Assembly (NCBI GenBank): GCA_021432605.1
Contig: MU271159.1
Coordinates: 62,001 to 126,000, forward strand
DNA: 64,000 bases
Direction: 5' to 3'
From: Coniochaeta sp. PMI_546
Taxonomy: Eukaryota > Ascomycota > Sordariomycetes > Coniochaetales > Coniochaetaceae
Shown: positions 33,033-48,100 of the stretch, piece by piece
How positions within the stretch are numbered: position 1 is the first letter of the stretch
Layout: each line of letters begins with the position of its first letter
Translations under genes and position numbers: made by a program
Notes under the pieces: generated by a model
Seen by the model: only the letters and a program-made list of their open reading frames with translations
Told to the model about the DNA's origin: nothing
Database searches by the model: none

Positions 33033-36000
33033 TTTTGATTATTCCTATTCGGTAAGTTAACCCTATACCAAATAGCTAATATAATATCCGGAATACCCGT
33101 ACCTTAGTTAATACTTATAATATAAGTATAGGTTAACGATATAGTAATAATAATTACGTAACTATAGACGGAAATTATAATTCTTAAAAAAAGACTTAAA
33201 ATCGACTTTACGGCCAAGATTAAAACGCCGCGCCCGGAACCTTACGATAGAAATAAGGAAAGGTTATAAGCTTTTATTATCTAGACGTATATATATTTTA
33301 AGATATATTCGAAATCCTTTCCCCGGGAATACGAAAAGGTAATCTATATAAAAAGCCTATTAAAAAAAAAGGCGGCCGAATAGTTCGAACCTAGCTTTCG
33401 GGATTTTTTAAATAATTAGTTAAACTAGGAAAGACGGAAGCCGGAAACCCGCGTTATATTTTCAAACGTCGACCTATTATTCGAAAAACTTAAAGAGATT
33501 TTCGGTAATCCTAACGAATAAAAATCGGCGGAACGATAATTTCTATCTTTAAAATAAAAAGGTTCGGTAAGAATATATACGGTAGAATTCAAACGAATTA
33601 TAACCAAACTTAACTTAGGAAAGCAAACCTTATTCTTTTATTTTTATAGAAAATTATAAGATAACGTTAAAAATAAATTTAATAAGGAAGATCGACCGGA
33701 TACTTTATATAAATATATCGCGTCCGTAATTAAGATCGATAATCGATTATATAAACGAAAATTCGAAAAAGGAAAAGGAAAAGTTCCCTAAACGATAAAA
33801 AAAAGCGCGAATTCGGAAAAAAAACGATTTACGGTTATAAACTCTTATCCGGGACTTATAAATCTAAACGTTATTTAACGAAGTTAACCTAAGAAAAAGG
33901 GTAAATATTTTAATTATAAGAAATTAAAGATATTATATAGATAAATATCGCTAATTTAAAAAAGCTTAAAAATTAGTTCCCGAAAACAAAGTTTAAATAA
34001 TGATAAAAGATAATAAATCCCGCGTTATCGCGATAATACGTAGAAAATAATAATATAAAATATTTCTTAGATTACCGGGAGAAAAAATCGACTTAATAAT
34101 AATATTAGGGTATGATATTATAAACGTAACGTATTTAGTTAACTTATTAGATTAAAAATAAAACGAAATCGAAAAAGAACAAATACTTTTATATAAAAAC
34201 TACGAATTAATATATATTAATTCGGTTTATTATAACTAGATTTCGTAAAATTCGTATATCTTTTACCGTTATATTTGGTATATATAAAAGAAGTTAAATT
34301 ATAAATAAATACTAATACGAATACCGATAACTAAGCTAATATTTTATCTTTATAAACCTAGAGATATCAAAAGATACAAAGAAATATATAAAAACGGATA
34401 ATACTTATTATTAACGTTATTTAGAATTATATAATTATAATTTAACCCGACGGGATAGGAATTCTTAACGGTAACGGAACTTAAGCGAAAAATCGAAAGT
34501 AAAAACTAATTATAAGTTATTTATCTACCCGAAAACTCGGTAAGATAAACGGGACGATTAAGATATTCGGTATTAAAAATCGTAATATAAATTACGACGG
34601 AAAGAAAATCGACCGAAAAGTTTTAAATACGATAATAAGTTTATAATACGCGGATTAATACGTTCTTAATAAATTACCGAGGTTATAAGATATAAATATA
34701 GAAAAAAGTTAAAGAAATAGATTAGAAATAAACCTAAATAAACGAACGTTTAGAAAGATTATTAGTTTCCAAGTCGGAAATAAAAAAAAAAGATTACGGA
34801 AAACCATTAGAACTTTCTTTTAAAATTAAAAACAAACCCGAATATTACGGTATTTCGTTCCGAAAATCAAAAAAATAATCAAAAAACGATTAACGTCGAT
34901 TATAAAAGGATTATATCGACGTAATATAAAAAGATCCTTATATACGACCGTAAGAATTAAATACCTACGAATTACGATTAATATATAAAGAAGTAATACT
35001 TAGGTAATAATAAATAACGGAGTATAAGGAAATTATATCTCGTTAAATCTCGTTAATATATTACGATTACCTTAAAAGAAAAAGAACGAACTTTACCGAT
35101 TTAAAACTATTAATAAGAACCTTATCGATTATAAATAAGGATTAGTAGATATAAAAACTACGCCTTTTCAAATTACTATCTAAGGTTATAGTTAAGAGAT
35201 AACGTTCGATATTACGGAAATCTTATTATACGGTATAATATTAGGGATACCTTAATTACGAACGAATAATCCCCGAGTCAATTGGAAAATAAGCTAACTT
35301 TAATAAGATACGTTAAAAAGAGAGTTAGCTTTTATAAAGAGCGGACTTTATAAAGAAAAGCTTATACGTAATTTTAAAAAAGCTTTGATAATCTACGAAA
35401 CGATTATAAAGATTTAGTTTATATCGACGCGAACGATTCCGAAAGAATACTATCGGTATAATAAACTATTTAAACCCGAACTTAAAATAAGACTACCTAA
35501 ATATAATCGTTAGGATTACGAGATTAATCTTTAATTAGATAAAGAACCCGGATTTTATAAGATTTACCTTTTTAACGATTTATAATTATAAACGTTAAAA
35601 GAATATATTAATAAAAATCTAAAGAAAGGTTATATTCGACTATTATAATTACTAATAAGATACCTTATCTTATTCGTATTTAAGAAAAACGAGAAGTTAC
35701 GTCTCGTTATAAACTATCGATAGCTTAATAATATTATTATTAAAGACCGAGGATTATTACCTTTTATATCCGAACTAAAAGATCGGTTATATAAAGCCCG
35801 ATAGTTTATTACCTTAGACCTTAAAGGAATATATAACCTAATACGAATTAAAAAAGGAAATAAATAGAAGACGGTATAACGATCTAAGTTAGGATAATAC
35901 GAATATTATATTATATTTTTCGGGCTCGTTAACGTACCGGCTTCTTTCCAAAAGATAATCAATTACGTATTTCGAAAGTAGTTAGACGATTTCGTCGTCG

Positions 36001-38379
36001 CGTACCTCGATAATATTTTAATCTATTCGGAAAACTTCGAATAATATAAGAAATACGTTTACCTCGTTTTATAAATATTATAAGACGCGAATTTATTAGT
36101 CGAACCCGAAAAATACGAATTTTATTAGCAAAAAGTAAAATTTCTCGGTTACGTTATATTATTAGGCTAGTTCGAGATAAACCTAAATAAGCTAAAAGCT
36201 ATTAAAGAATAGCTTATATTAAAAACGGTTACGAGAATACGAGCTTTTCTAAAGATTACTAACTTTTATCAGAAGTTTATTAAGGATTATAATAAGATCG
36301 TAATACCTTTTACTAACCTTATTAAGAAAGACCTAAAGTTCGAATAGACTTCGAAAGAAGAAAAAGCGTTTTAGGAATTTAAAAAGAAAATCTTAAGCTA
36401 ATTAGTATTAATTATTACGGATCCCGAGAAACTTTACGAAATAGAAACCGATACGTCGGAATTCGTATTCGGAAACCAATTAGGATAAAAGGATAAATAA
36501 AGGAGATTATATCCAATAGTATTCTTTTCGAAGAAATTAAATAGATTAGAACTCAATTATAGTATATTAAATAAGGAACTAATAGTTATTATTAAAACGT
36601 TTAAAAAATAGAAATATTACCTTATAGGAATAAGATATAAGGTAAAAGTCCTAACGGATTATAAAAATCTTATTACGTTTATTTTTACGAAAAAACTTAA
36701 CTAACGACAAATCAAATAGTATAAGTTCCTTACCGATTTCGATTTCGAAATTATATATAAAAAAGAAAGCGAAAATAGTAAAGCGGACGTTTTTAATCGA
36801 CGAAAAGATTTAAAATTAGGGAAAGAAATACGTTCGGCAAACTTCTTTAAGATTAACTAATAAAGAAACCTTAAACTCGATATATAAATCGGGGCGATTT
36901 GGAATATAAAACCCGAAAAACGATAGGCGGAAAAGATTAAGGAATACCGAAAAAAAAAGATTAAGGAAGACGTTACTTTCGTACTTTTATCGTATTATAG
37001 TTTATTATAATTCCGGAATAAGGTATACGTATTAGGCGAACTATAAAAGGAACTAGTAAAAAAGTTTTACAAATATCCGTTATATAAATATTAAAGAGTT
37101 TATAAGACTAAAAAACGTATACGGCGGACTTACGATTTCCTAAAACTAGATATAATAGTTAGATAGGTAGTCGGCGAATACGACGAATATAACAAAGCTA
37201 AATCAAATAGATACAAACTATACGGGTTATTATAACTTATATAACTACTAGAGAAACTATAGGAAATAGTTACGATAAACTTTATCGTTAAACTACTAGT
37301 ATTATAATTAGGATCACTTACGATAATATATAGGTAGTTATAAACAAATTCTCTAAATATACGTATTTTATACCGTATAAAGAAACAAATATAACGGAAG
37401 ATATAACCTACGCCTTTTTAAAGGTAATAATAAGTTAATATAGACTATCTAAATAACTTATTACCGATAAAGATAAGTTATTTACCTTAAAGTTCTAGAT
37501 AATACTAATACGACAAATCGGAATCAAATATAAGTTATCGATATCGTTTTACCCGTAAACGGATAGGTAAATAAAACGAACGAACTAAACCTTTAAATAA
37601 TATCTAAGGATATATATTAATAAAAAACAAGATAATTAGGTTAGGTAACTACCAATAGTATAATAGGCTTATAATAATATACCAAGCGAAACGTTAAACG
37701 GGTATTTACCGTTCTTTATCAATTACGGTTATAAACTTATTATAAGGGAAATATTAAGAAATAGATTAATACCGTTAGATCTAAAACTATTATAAGCAAA
37801 ATATACCGCGGAACAAATAAAACTATTTTATAAGAAACTTCGCGGATATATAAAACTATTTAACTTACGAATAATACGATACGTAAGTTAGAAAAAGTTA
37901 AAAGGATTAACCTTATAAAAAGGAGACAAAATCTATTTCGTACGACGAAATATTAAAACAAAACGACTAAACGATAAACTAGATTAGAAGAAAATCGGAT
38001 TATTTAAGATCAAGAAAAAATTGTCTAATTTGAATTATAAATTCTAATTACTAACGAACATACGTATTTACCTAATATTTTATATTTTATTTCTCGAACC
38101 GGTATTTAAAAACGCGAAGTTAATAATAGATATTAAAGTTAAACTAACGTAAAAATACGAAATAAAAAAGATCCTTAAATATAAAAAAAAAAGAAACGTA
38201 GATTTTTATTACGTTAAATAGAAAAACTACGACGATTCGGAAAATACATAGGAACCGGAAGTTTACCTTACGAACTATTAGTAATTATTATAAGAATTCC
38301 GTATTATAATAATATTATTACTTTAAAAATCGAAAGGGATAATATTATATCGCCGTAAATTATATCTTAACTTAAAATA

Positions 38380-38840
38380 AAATCGTCGTTAAAAGAAAAA
38401 AACATAACGGAAGGCGGACGATTTTCGGTAACTTTCGTTACTTCGCGATCGGTTTCTTCCTTTTCGATTTGTTCTAATTCCTTTATATTCGTTATACTTT
38501 TACGGATAGTACGTATTATTTTCTCAAATTATATTTTCTTTTAAACGCGAAAACGTTAAACTTTAATTTCGGCTTATTTAACTTCTTTTTCTAACTTACG
38601 GAATTATTCCCCGATTTTTATAAGTTCCTCGTTAAAAAGATTTTAAACGTCGTACCGCGAACGACCCGAACGAACGTATTCCGTATATCGGGAAGAGTCT
38701 TTTTCGGAAACTTGATAAGATACGAAATTACGTTTTTCGTAATTCGAATACGAAAGTATCTCGATAACGTTAGAAAAAATAGTTATTAGTAAAACGATAC
38801 GGCGGTCGTTTAAAGATTTGGAAGATTTTTTTTACTTTTA
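38380..38840 (-). other. Reading frame antisense to A2 near its 3' LTR
   Basis: The minus strand between chromodomain and 3' LTR shows the same coiled-coil-like, Glu/Lys-rich residue pattern as the corresponding antisense stretch of E5, E2 and E6. Fossil. Confidence 0.35.
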
Positions 38841-38968
38841 TATATTACGGTTAGATATAATAACGATAAAGAAAAGGAAACCTTCGGATATAATTTATAT
38901 AAACTATTAGTATTATTTATAAGAAATATTAGGCCTTAAAGATAATAGCTAAAAGAAAAAGGGGATAA

Positions 38969-39359
38969 TATTATAAACCTATAAGTAACGGAAAATACCC
39001 CGCTAATAAATAAAGAATATATATACGAGGCTTATCGTATTATATAAGTAAAAGACCTCGGGTTACGTAATTAATTATTATAATCGTAATAATTAAGAAG
39101 GATTACGGTCGGTACGATTATAACTATCGTTATAATTATTATAATCTCTATTAGTATATAAGAAAGAGTCTTTCGGGATTCCGTTATAAATAGTTTTTAA
39201 TTACCTAGTAATTAATCTAAATATTCAATCGAGGTTATTATTAAATAAGATACTTATCTTAACGATACTAAAGTAAAGACTACTTGTTATACCTTAACTT
39301 ACTTACCTTAAGTAATAAAACTTACCTTCTAATCCTTAGCCCGTCTTAGGATCGTTATA
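38969..39359 (+). repeat. 3' LTR of A2
   Basis: Starts TATTATAAACC directly after a polypurine tract, ends GATCGTTATA, followed by TTAAG. Confidence 0.85.
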
Positions 39360-39364
39360 TTAAG

Positions 39365-39502
39365 AGACGATATAACGCGACAATCGTTAGACTATAAAAA
39401 TAAGAGGCCGATTAGGCTAAAGGCTTAACGTAAAGGAATAGTAATAATAGCTAACGGTATAGACTTTCTATACCCTAAGAGTATATTATAAACCTACGGA
39501 AG
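39365..39502. other. Short RIP-affected spacer between A2 and E3
   Basis: Mutated sequence ending in TATTATAAACCTACGG (about 39486-39499), which resembles the LTR terminus and may be a tiny LTR remnant or coincidence. Confidence 0.3.
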
Positions 39503-39894
39503 TATTACAAACCTATAGTTATAAAGAGAACCTTACTAATCGATAAGGAATAGATATATAAGGCGTATCGTATTATATAGACTAAGGACCCCGAGTTACG
39601 TAATTAATATTCGGGATACGTTCGTAACAGCCGTATTATAATATAAGGGATACGGGTATATTACCCGTATTATTATATTCATTTTAAATATATAAGAAGG
39701 AATCTTTTTAAATTCCGTTATAAATAGTTCTTAATTATCTAGTAATCAATTTAAATATTTAATTAAAGTTATTATTTAAATAAGATACTTATCTTAACGA
39801 TACTAAAATAAAGATTACTTATTATATCTTAACTTACTTACCCTAAGTAATAGAACTTATTTTCTAATCTTAAACCCCGTCTTAAATCGTTATA
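39503..39894 (+). repeat. 5' LTR of E3 (subfamily B)
   Basis: Starts TATTACAAACC and ends AATCGTTATA. It contains the palindromic block GATACGGGTATATTACCCGT, as in the solo LTR at 13614. Confidence 0.8.
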
Positions 39895-42405
39895 TTTTAA
39901 TTATTCCTATTCGGTAAGTTAACCTTATACTAAATAACTAATATAATACCCGGAATACCCGTACCTTAATAGACCTTTATAACTTAGACTTAGGCCCAAA
40001 TTTAGACGAACGATTTAACGGTAATAATCGTATAATTATAAACGGAAATCGTTACTTTTAAAGAAAAACCCAAAATCGATTTTACGGCTAAGATTAAAGT
40101 TCCGCGTTTTAAACCTTACGATAGGAATAAAGAAGGGTTATAAGCTTTTATTACTTAGGTATATATATACTTTAAGATATATACGACGTCTTTTCCCCGA
40201 GAATACGAAAAGGTAATTTATATAAAAAGTCTATTAAAAAGGAAAACGGTCGAATAATTGGAATTTAACCTTCGGGATTTTTTAAATAATTAATCAAATA
40301 CGAAAAAACGGAAACCGGAAACCCGTATTATATTTTCTAACGTCGACCGACTATTCGAAAAATTTAAAGAGACTTTTGGTAATCTTAATAAATAGAAATC
40401 TATAGAACGATAATTTTTATCTTTAAAATAAAAAGGCTCGGTAAAAATATATATAATAAAGTTCAAACGAATTACGGTTAAATTTAACTTAAAAAAGTAA
40501 GCCTTATTTCTTTATTTCTATAAAAAATTATAAAATAACGTTAAAGATAAACTTAATAAGAAAGATCGACCGGATACCTTATATAAATATATTATATTTA
40601 TAATCAAGATCGATAATCGATTATATAAACGAAGATTCGAAAAGGGAAAAGGAAAAGCTTTTTAAACGATAAAAAAAACCGTGAATTCGAAAAAAAAACG
40701 ATTTACGGTTACGGGCTCTAATCTAAGACTTATAAATCTAAACGTTATTTAGCGAAATCAATTTAGGAAAAAAAGTAAATATTTTAACTATAAGAAATAA
40801 AGATATTACGTTAATAAATATTACTAACCTAAAAAAGTTTAGAAACTAGTCCCCGAAAATAAGGCTTAAGTAATAATAAAAGATAATAAATCCTACGTTA
40901 TCGCGATAATATATAGAAAATAATAATACGAGGTACTTTTTAGATTACCGGAAAAAGAAGTCGATTTAGTAATAATATTAAAATACGATATTACGGACGT
41001 AACGTATTTAGTTAACTTATTAGACCCGGAATAAGACGAAATCAAAGAAGAATAAATACTTTTATATAAGGATTACAAATCGGTATATATTAATTCGGTC
41101 TATTATAACTAGATTTCGTAGAATTCGTATATCTTTTACCGTTATACTTAATATATATAAGAAAAGCTAGATTACAAATAGATACCGGTACGAATACTAA
41201 CGACTAGGCCGATATTTTATTTTTACCGATTAAGAAATATCGAAAGATACGAAAAAGTATATAAGAACGGATAGTACTTATTATTAATATTACCCGCGAT
41301 TATATAATTATAACTTAACTTAACAAGATAAGAATTCCTAACGGTAATAGAACTTAAACGGAAAGTCGAAGATAAGAACTAATTATAAATTACTTACTTA
41401 CCCGAAAACTCGGTAAGAAAGACGGAACGATAAAGATATTCGGTAATAGAAATCGTAACGTAAGTTACGATATAAGAAAAAAAATCGACCGAAACGTTTT
41501 TAATATGTTAATAAACTTATAATATATAAAACGACGCGTTTCTAATACGTTACCGGGATTATAATATATAAATACGGGAAAGAGTTAAAAAGATAAACCA
41601 AAAGTAGATTTAGATAGAAAGACGTTTAAAAAAGTTATAAATTCCGGAATTAGAAATAAAAAAAGGAGATTACGGGGAACTGTTAAAACCTTTTTCTAAA
41701 ACTAAAAATAGATCCGAATACTACGGTATTTTATTCTAAAGATTAGAAAAACGGTTAAAAAACAACTAACGTCGATTATAAAAAGACTATATCGACGTAA
41801 TATAAAAAGATTCTTATATACGACCGTAAAAGTTAAATACTTACGAGTTACGATTAATATATAAAGAAGTTATACCTAAGTAATAATAGATAACGGAATA
41901 TAAAGAAACTATATTTCGTTAAATCTCGTTAATACGTTACGATTACTTTAAAAAAAGAAAGACGAGCTTTACCGATTTAAAACTATTAATAAAAGCCTTA
42001 TCGATTATAGATAAGGACTAGTAAATATAAAGATTATACTTTTCCAAATTATTATCTAAGGTTATAATTAAAAGATAACGTTCGATATTATAAAAATCTT
42101 ATCGTACGGTATAATACTAAAGATATTTTAATTACGAACGAATAATCCCCGAATCAATTGGAAAACAAGTTAACTTTTATCGGATACGTTAAGAAAAGAA
42201 TTAGCTTTTATAAAGAGTAAACTTTATAAAGGGAAACTTATATACGATTTTAAAAGAGTTTTGATATTCTACCAAATAGTTATAAAGATTTAGTTTATAT
42301 CGACGTAAACGATTTTGAAAGAATATTATCGATACGATAAACTATTTAAACCCGAACTTAAAATAGGATTACTTAAATATAATCGTTAGGATTACGAGAT
42401 TAATT
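39503..42405 (+). mobile_element. 5' half of a Ty3/Gypsy fossil E3 (subfamily B), fused tail to tail with E4
   Basis: A 5' LTR (39503-39894) followed by the gag-protease part of the family in plus orientation. At about 42405 the sequence switches abruptly into the same region of a minus-strand copy (E4). Broken and RIP-saturated. The left flanking pentamer (GGAAG) is not matched at the far side of E4 (TTATT). Confidence 0.75.
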
Positions 42406-45108
42406 TCTACTTTTTATAAAGGTTAACTCTCTTCTTAACGTATCCTTTTAAAGTTAACTTATTTTCTAATTAACTCGGGGATTATTCGTTCGTAATTAAG
42501 GTATCCCTAATATTATACCGTACGATAAGATTTCCGTAATATCGAACGTTATCTTTTAACTATAGCTTTAGATAGTAATTTGAAAAGGCGTAATCTTTAT
42601 ATCTACTAATCCTTATCTATAATCGATAAGGTTCTTATTAATAATTCTAAATCGGTAAAACTCGTCCTTTTTCTTCTAAAGCAATCGTAATATATTAACG
42701 AGATTTAACAAGATATAATTTCCTTATATTCCGTTATCTATTATTATTTAAGTATTGTTTCCTTATATATTAATCGTAATTCGTAAATATTCAATTCTTA
42801 CGGTCGTATATAAAGATCTTTCTATATTACGTCGATATAATCCTTTTATAATCGACGTTAATCGTTTTTTAATTATTTTTTTAATCTTCGGAACGAAATA
42901 TTATAATATTCGGGTTTGTTTTTAGTTCTAAAAAAAGGTTCTAACGGTTTTCCGTAATCTTCCTTTTCTATTTCCGATTTGGAAACTAGTAATCTTTCCA
43001 AACATTCGTCTATTTAGGTCTATTTCTAATTTATTTTTTTAACTTTCTTCTATACTTATATCTTATAACCTCGATAACTTATTAAAAACGCGTTAATCCG
43101 CGTATTATAAGTTTAATATCGTATTTAAAACTTTTCGGTCGACTTTCCTTCCGTCGTAATTTATATTACGATTTCTAATACCAAATATCTTAATCGTCCC
43201 GTTTATCTTACCGAATTTTCGGGTAGGTAAATAATTTATAATTAGTTTTTACTTTCGACTTTTCGCCTAGGTTCCGTTACCGTTAAAAACTCTTATCTTA
43301 TCGGGTTAAATTATAATTATATAATTCCGGGTAATATTAGTAATAAATATTATCCGTTCTTATATACTTTTTTATATCTTTCGATATTTTTAGGTTTATA
43401 AAAGTAAAGTATTAGTTTAATTATCGGTATTCGTATTAATATCTATTTATAACTTAGTTTCTCTTATATATACCAAATATAACGGTAAAAGATATATAAA
43501 TTCTACGAAATCTAATTATAATAAACCGAATTAATATATATTAATTCGTAATTTTTATATAAAGGTATTTATTCTTTTTCGATTTTGTCCTATTTTTAAT
43601 CTAATAAGCTAACCAAATACGTTACGTTTATAATATCGTACCCTAATATTATTACTAAATCGATTTCTTTTCCCGGTAATCTAAGAAATATTTTATATTA
43701 TTATTCTTTACGTATTATCGTAATAACGCGGGATTTATTATCCTTTATCGTTATTTAAACTTTGTTTTCGGAAATTGGTTTCTAAACTTTTTTAAATTAA
43801 CGATACTTATTTACGTAATATTTTTATTTCTTATAGTTAAAATATTTACCCTTTTTCTTAAATTAGTTTCGTTAAATAACGTTTAGATCTATAGGTCCCG
43901 GATAAGAACCCGTAACCGTAAATCGTTTCTTCCCCGAATTCGCGGTTTTTTTTATCGTTTAAAAAACTTTTCCTTTTCCTCTTTTGAATTTTCGTTTATA
44001 TAATCGATTATCGATCTTAATTACGGACGCGATATATTTATATAAAATATCCGGTCGATCTTCTTTATTAAATTTATCCTTAATATTATCTTATAATTTT
44101 CTATAAAAATAAAAGAATAAAGTTTATTTTCTTAAATTGAATTTGGCCGTAATTCGTTTGAACTTTACCGTATATATTCTTACCGAACCTTTTTATCTTA
44201 AAAATAGAAGTTATCGTTCCGCCGATTTCTATTCGTTAGGATTACCGAAAGTCTCTTTAAGTTTTTCGAATAATAAGTCGACGTTTAAAAATATAACGCG
44301 GGTTTCCGGCTTCCGTCTTTCCTAGTTTAACTAGTTATTTAAAAAGTCCCGAAAGCTAAATTCGAACTATTCGGCCGTTTTTCTTTTTAATAAGTTTCCT
44401 ATATAGATTACCTTTTCGTATTCCCGGGGAAAGGATTTCGAATATATTTTAAAATATATATACGCCTAAGTAATAAAGACTTATAACCTTTCCTTATTCT
44501 TATCGTAAGGCTCCGGGCGCGGCGTTTTAATCTTAACCGTAAAATCGATTTTAAATCTTTTTTTGAAAACTATAATTTCCGTTTATAATTACGTAATTAT
44601 TATTATTATATCGTTAACTTATACCTATATTATAGGTATTAGCTAAGGTACGGGTATTCCGGGTATTATATTAGCTATTTAGTATAAGATTAACTTACCG
44701 AATAGGAATAATTAAAATATAACGATCTTAAGACGGGTTAAAGATTAGAAGGTAAGTTCTATTACTTAGGGTAAATAAATTAAAATATAATAAGTAATCT
44801 TTATTTTAATATCGTTAAGATAAGTATCTTATTCAATAATAACCTCGATTGAATATTTAAATTGATTACTAGGTAATTAAAAACTATCTATAACGGAATC
44901 CCGAAAGATTCCTTTTTATATACTAGTAAAGACTATAATAATTATAACGATAATTATAATCGTACCGACCATAATCTTTCCTAATTATTACGATTATAAT
45001 AATCAATTACGTAACCCGAGGTCCCTTACTTATATAATACGATAAGCCTCGTATATATATTCTTTATCTATTAGCGGGGTATCTTCCGTTACCTATAGGT
45101 TTGTAATA
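42406..45108 (-). mobile_element. 5' half of a Ty3/Gypsy fossil E4 (subfamily A), mirror image of E3
   Basis: The minus-strand internal region from the protease side back through gag ends at a 5' LTR (44718-45108). Together with E3 it forms an inverted repeat of about 2.3-2.5 kb per arm with almost no spacer. The LTR subfamily differs from that of E3, so two insertions are involved rather than one copied arm. Broken and RIP-saturated. Confidence 0.75.
44718..45108 (-). repeat. 5' LTR of E4 (subfamily A)
   Basis: In plus orientation it starts TATAACGATC and ends GGTTTGTAATA. The A-type variable block is present. Confidence 0.8.
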
Positions 45109-48100
45109 TTATTATAGGTTTATCTAGACGACGTAAGACGTTTATCTCCTCTTAAAGATATATTTAAATAAACGACTTTATTATATACCTCGGTTACTTT
45201 ATAATAACGAACGACCTTATATTATCTTAGAACGTTTTTATCTACGAAGACGGTATCTTTAATATCTAATAATAGACCGACGGTATTAATAGAAACCTTA
45301 GTTATATCTTAAGAAACTTCTTCGTCTCCCGAGAAATTAAATATAATATACCCGAAGACGCCGAAAATAAGATAATAATAAGGAAAACGTTTATTATTAT
45401 TATAACTACTGGTAGTAAGCTTACTGGTATCCGCCCAAATTAAGGTACGGTAGCTTACTAATTAACTCTAATAATAATAACCTTATCGATTATAATAACG
45501 TCGACTTCGACGAAAAGACGGCTTAAGGATATATCGTCGAAAGCTAATATTTCTCGAACGGAAATTTTAGTTATACCGGTATCGAATACTTTTATTAAAC
45601 GGGTATTAGGATTCCGACGTATTTTCGGCCTAAATTAGTAATTCGGTATCTTTAAATAGGTAGTTAGGTATAGGTAAAACCACTTAGATATTTATATTAT
45701 AATATATACGAGATTACGATACGTAGAATTCGAAAGAATATATCCGGGGTATAGATACTTTTATAAAGTCTACGGAGATATATTTAATATATCGTTATCC
45801 TTAATTACCTTATTAATTAACTTTTTTTCGAATATTCCTTTTCTAATTAGGTATTATACTACTTATTTAATCTCGATCTTCTTTATCTACTTCTCCTTTA
45901 TCTTCGGTACCGTAATATTTAAAACGTTATATTTGAACTTAACCTTAACCTTATTCAGATTTACTTTTCGCCGGAATCTAAAAACTTTAGAGAATTTAAC
46001 AAAAGATCTCTCGCTTAATTAATACTTTAGGTATTATCTACTTTCGCCTTATTTCCCTTCCTTTAACTATATCTTACTATATCCTTATTATAACTATCCC
46101 TTCCCGTATACTTTCTAATAACTTTTTACCCTTATTTAATTTTATTTACTTAAACCCCTTATTTAATTATCTATTAAACGAAAGACGGGTCCCGTTTAAT
46201 AACCTCTCGTTCCGTATACCCTTATATTATAAGTTATAAAAAACGTCGTCTTTCTAAAATATATATAATAGGAATCTTCTATTTACTAAATAGTAACCTA
46301 ATTATCGAAGCGATATTTAATATCTCGCTTAATAACTAACGAATATATCGGGAAACCTATAGCGAAATAAAATATCGAAATATTCGATATTAATATTTTA
46401 AGCCCCGGCTTACTCTTAATAAAGTTTCTATTTAAATATACGAGCGCTCTAAGCTACGGAACGTTTATTACGTCGTAAAAGACTTCGTAAAATAACGTTT
46501 TAAAGCTAAATATATTATTTCTAAATTATCGTATTTAGAACGATAGCCTTTTATTTATAATAACTAAAGACTTTACCGTTTATATAATACTTATTAGACT
46601 TATATCCGAAGAGGTTTTTAAGGTTTCTAAGCTAGCGGTATGGTAACTACCCCGGATTTTAAATATTGAAAATCTACGGTAATTAACTATTAATTATAAG
46701 GGCTCTAATAGAGTAATTATTTAATAGAGTTATTTAGAACTTTATAAGCCTTTTAAACAATAAGTTATTCGAAGTTCTTCCTTAGTTAAAATAAACGAGG
46801 GAAACTCTTATTAATAATACTTATAATCCTTCGGTTACTTATACTTACTAATATACTTATTATACTAATATACCGGATATTAATATAAGGATAACCGTTT
46901 ACGGTTTTAATTTTCTACCTCTTCGTTATAACTTATTAAACTTTTACTAAATAGAACTAAGTCGTAAAGACGAAATACCGGACCTTAGCTCTGAAATTAC
47001 GAGGATTAATACGAAGTATTTGTTAAGGGTAAGATATATTACGGGCGTAAAGTATAATATACCGCCTATCTTAAGTCTCGGATCGTATTATTATCCGGCC
47101 CGAGGATATAATATACTTTTTTAAAGATCTTTAACGTATATATACCGCTTATCTACGGCGAAAAGTCGAGGGCCTTTATACGGTTATAAGAAGAGATTAT
47201 TAAGATTTCCGAAGATTATAATATCTTTATATAAACGTAAGTAGTAGAGTTTTTTAACCCGTTAATAAAGGGGAATAAACGGAATATTAATATAACGATT
47301 AAGATACGGAAAGTGGTTAAAGGTACGTCGAAGAAAGTTAACTTTTTAAACTAGAGTTACGGGGCTAACGTTAGAGTTCCTATTTATAAGATATATTAAA
47401 AAGGGTTGGTATTTATTATATTATATAACAAACTAATACTTAAAGGTTTGATAAGGCTAAAGCCTTATCTTATAAATTCCCGTACGTATACCGTACGTAT
47501 ATTATACGTACGGTCGCCTATTAAATATTCGGCCGCGGGGCGGATTAATTAATCTTCCGTAAATACGTTATTTATAAACTTATCTTCCGCTTTTAAACCG
47601 TAAGGGATTTCTTTCCTTCTTTCTTTTTAACTAATAATAATCTTTATTAAGCCTTATATATTAGAATAAGATTACGTACTAGTCTTTTATATATTATATA
47701 AAGAGGTTAATAAAAGGATAAAGAGGAGTAAGGTTATTTATATCTTATTAATAAAGTATTACGAGTATTAGTATCGGTATACGAGGACTTAGTTTCCGAA
47801 TAAACCGGTTAAGTTAAAAGAGAAGGGAGGATTAAAGGTAAAGGTTTATAACGAATTAATACTTTTAAATACTAACTGATACTTAGGTCCGTTAACAATT
47901 AGTTAAGTATATACGGTAAGTTATAATAAGATCGTATCTAGTTAAAAAGTAGATTATTATTTCAAAAAGAGGTAGGTATTTAAATATAAAGAACTATATA
48001 TTAATCGTTATAAAAGTAACTCGTAATTATCTAATTATAACGATTGTTTAAATATAAATATTTTTTCGTAAATTCTTCTTAACCGTAATCTTTAAAACCT

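Larger units (their letters stand above)
32642..39359 (+). mobile_element. Ty3/Gypsy chromovirus fossil A2 (subfamily A), full length, broken
   Basis: A 6.7-kb element with 391-bp LTRs (32642-33032 and 38969-39359) and a target repeat CTAAG (32637-32641) / TTAAG (39360-39364), the difference being one RIP-type C/T. The gag-like region starts at ~33200, reverse transcriptase lies around 35660-36100, RNase H around 36450-36830, integrase around 37220-37900, a chromodomain around 38080-38280, and a polypurine tract before the 3' LTR. It is saturated with RIP transitions and carries very many breaks. Its left end lies just upstream of the NLR remnant. LTR divergence cannot date it because the changes are mainly transitions. 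Confidence 0.85.

Noticed and set aside
33425-33607. 62-codon-class open frame opposite to the gag region of A2, also seen at 44137-44325 in E4
   Set aside because: The same antisense frame in two copies is a by-product of RIP removing stops on that strand within gag; it lies inside the sense coding region and has no independent support.
39486-39499. LTR-like 16-mer just before E3
   Set aside because: Too short to call an LTR remnant; could be coincidence in TA-rich sequence.
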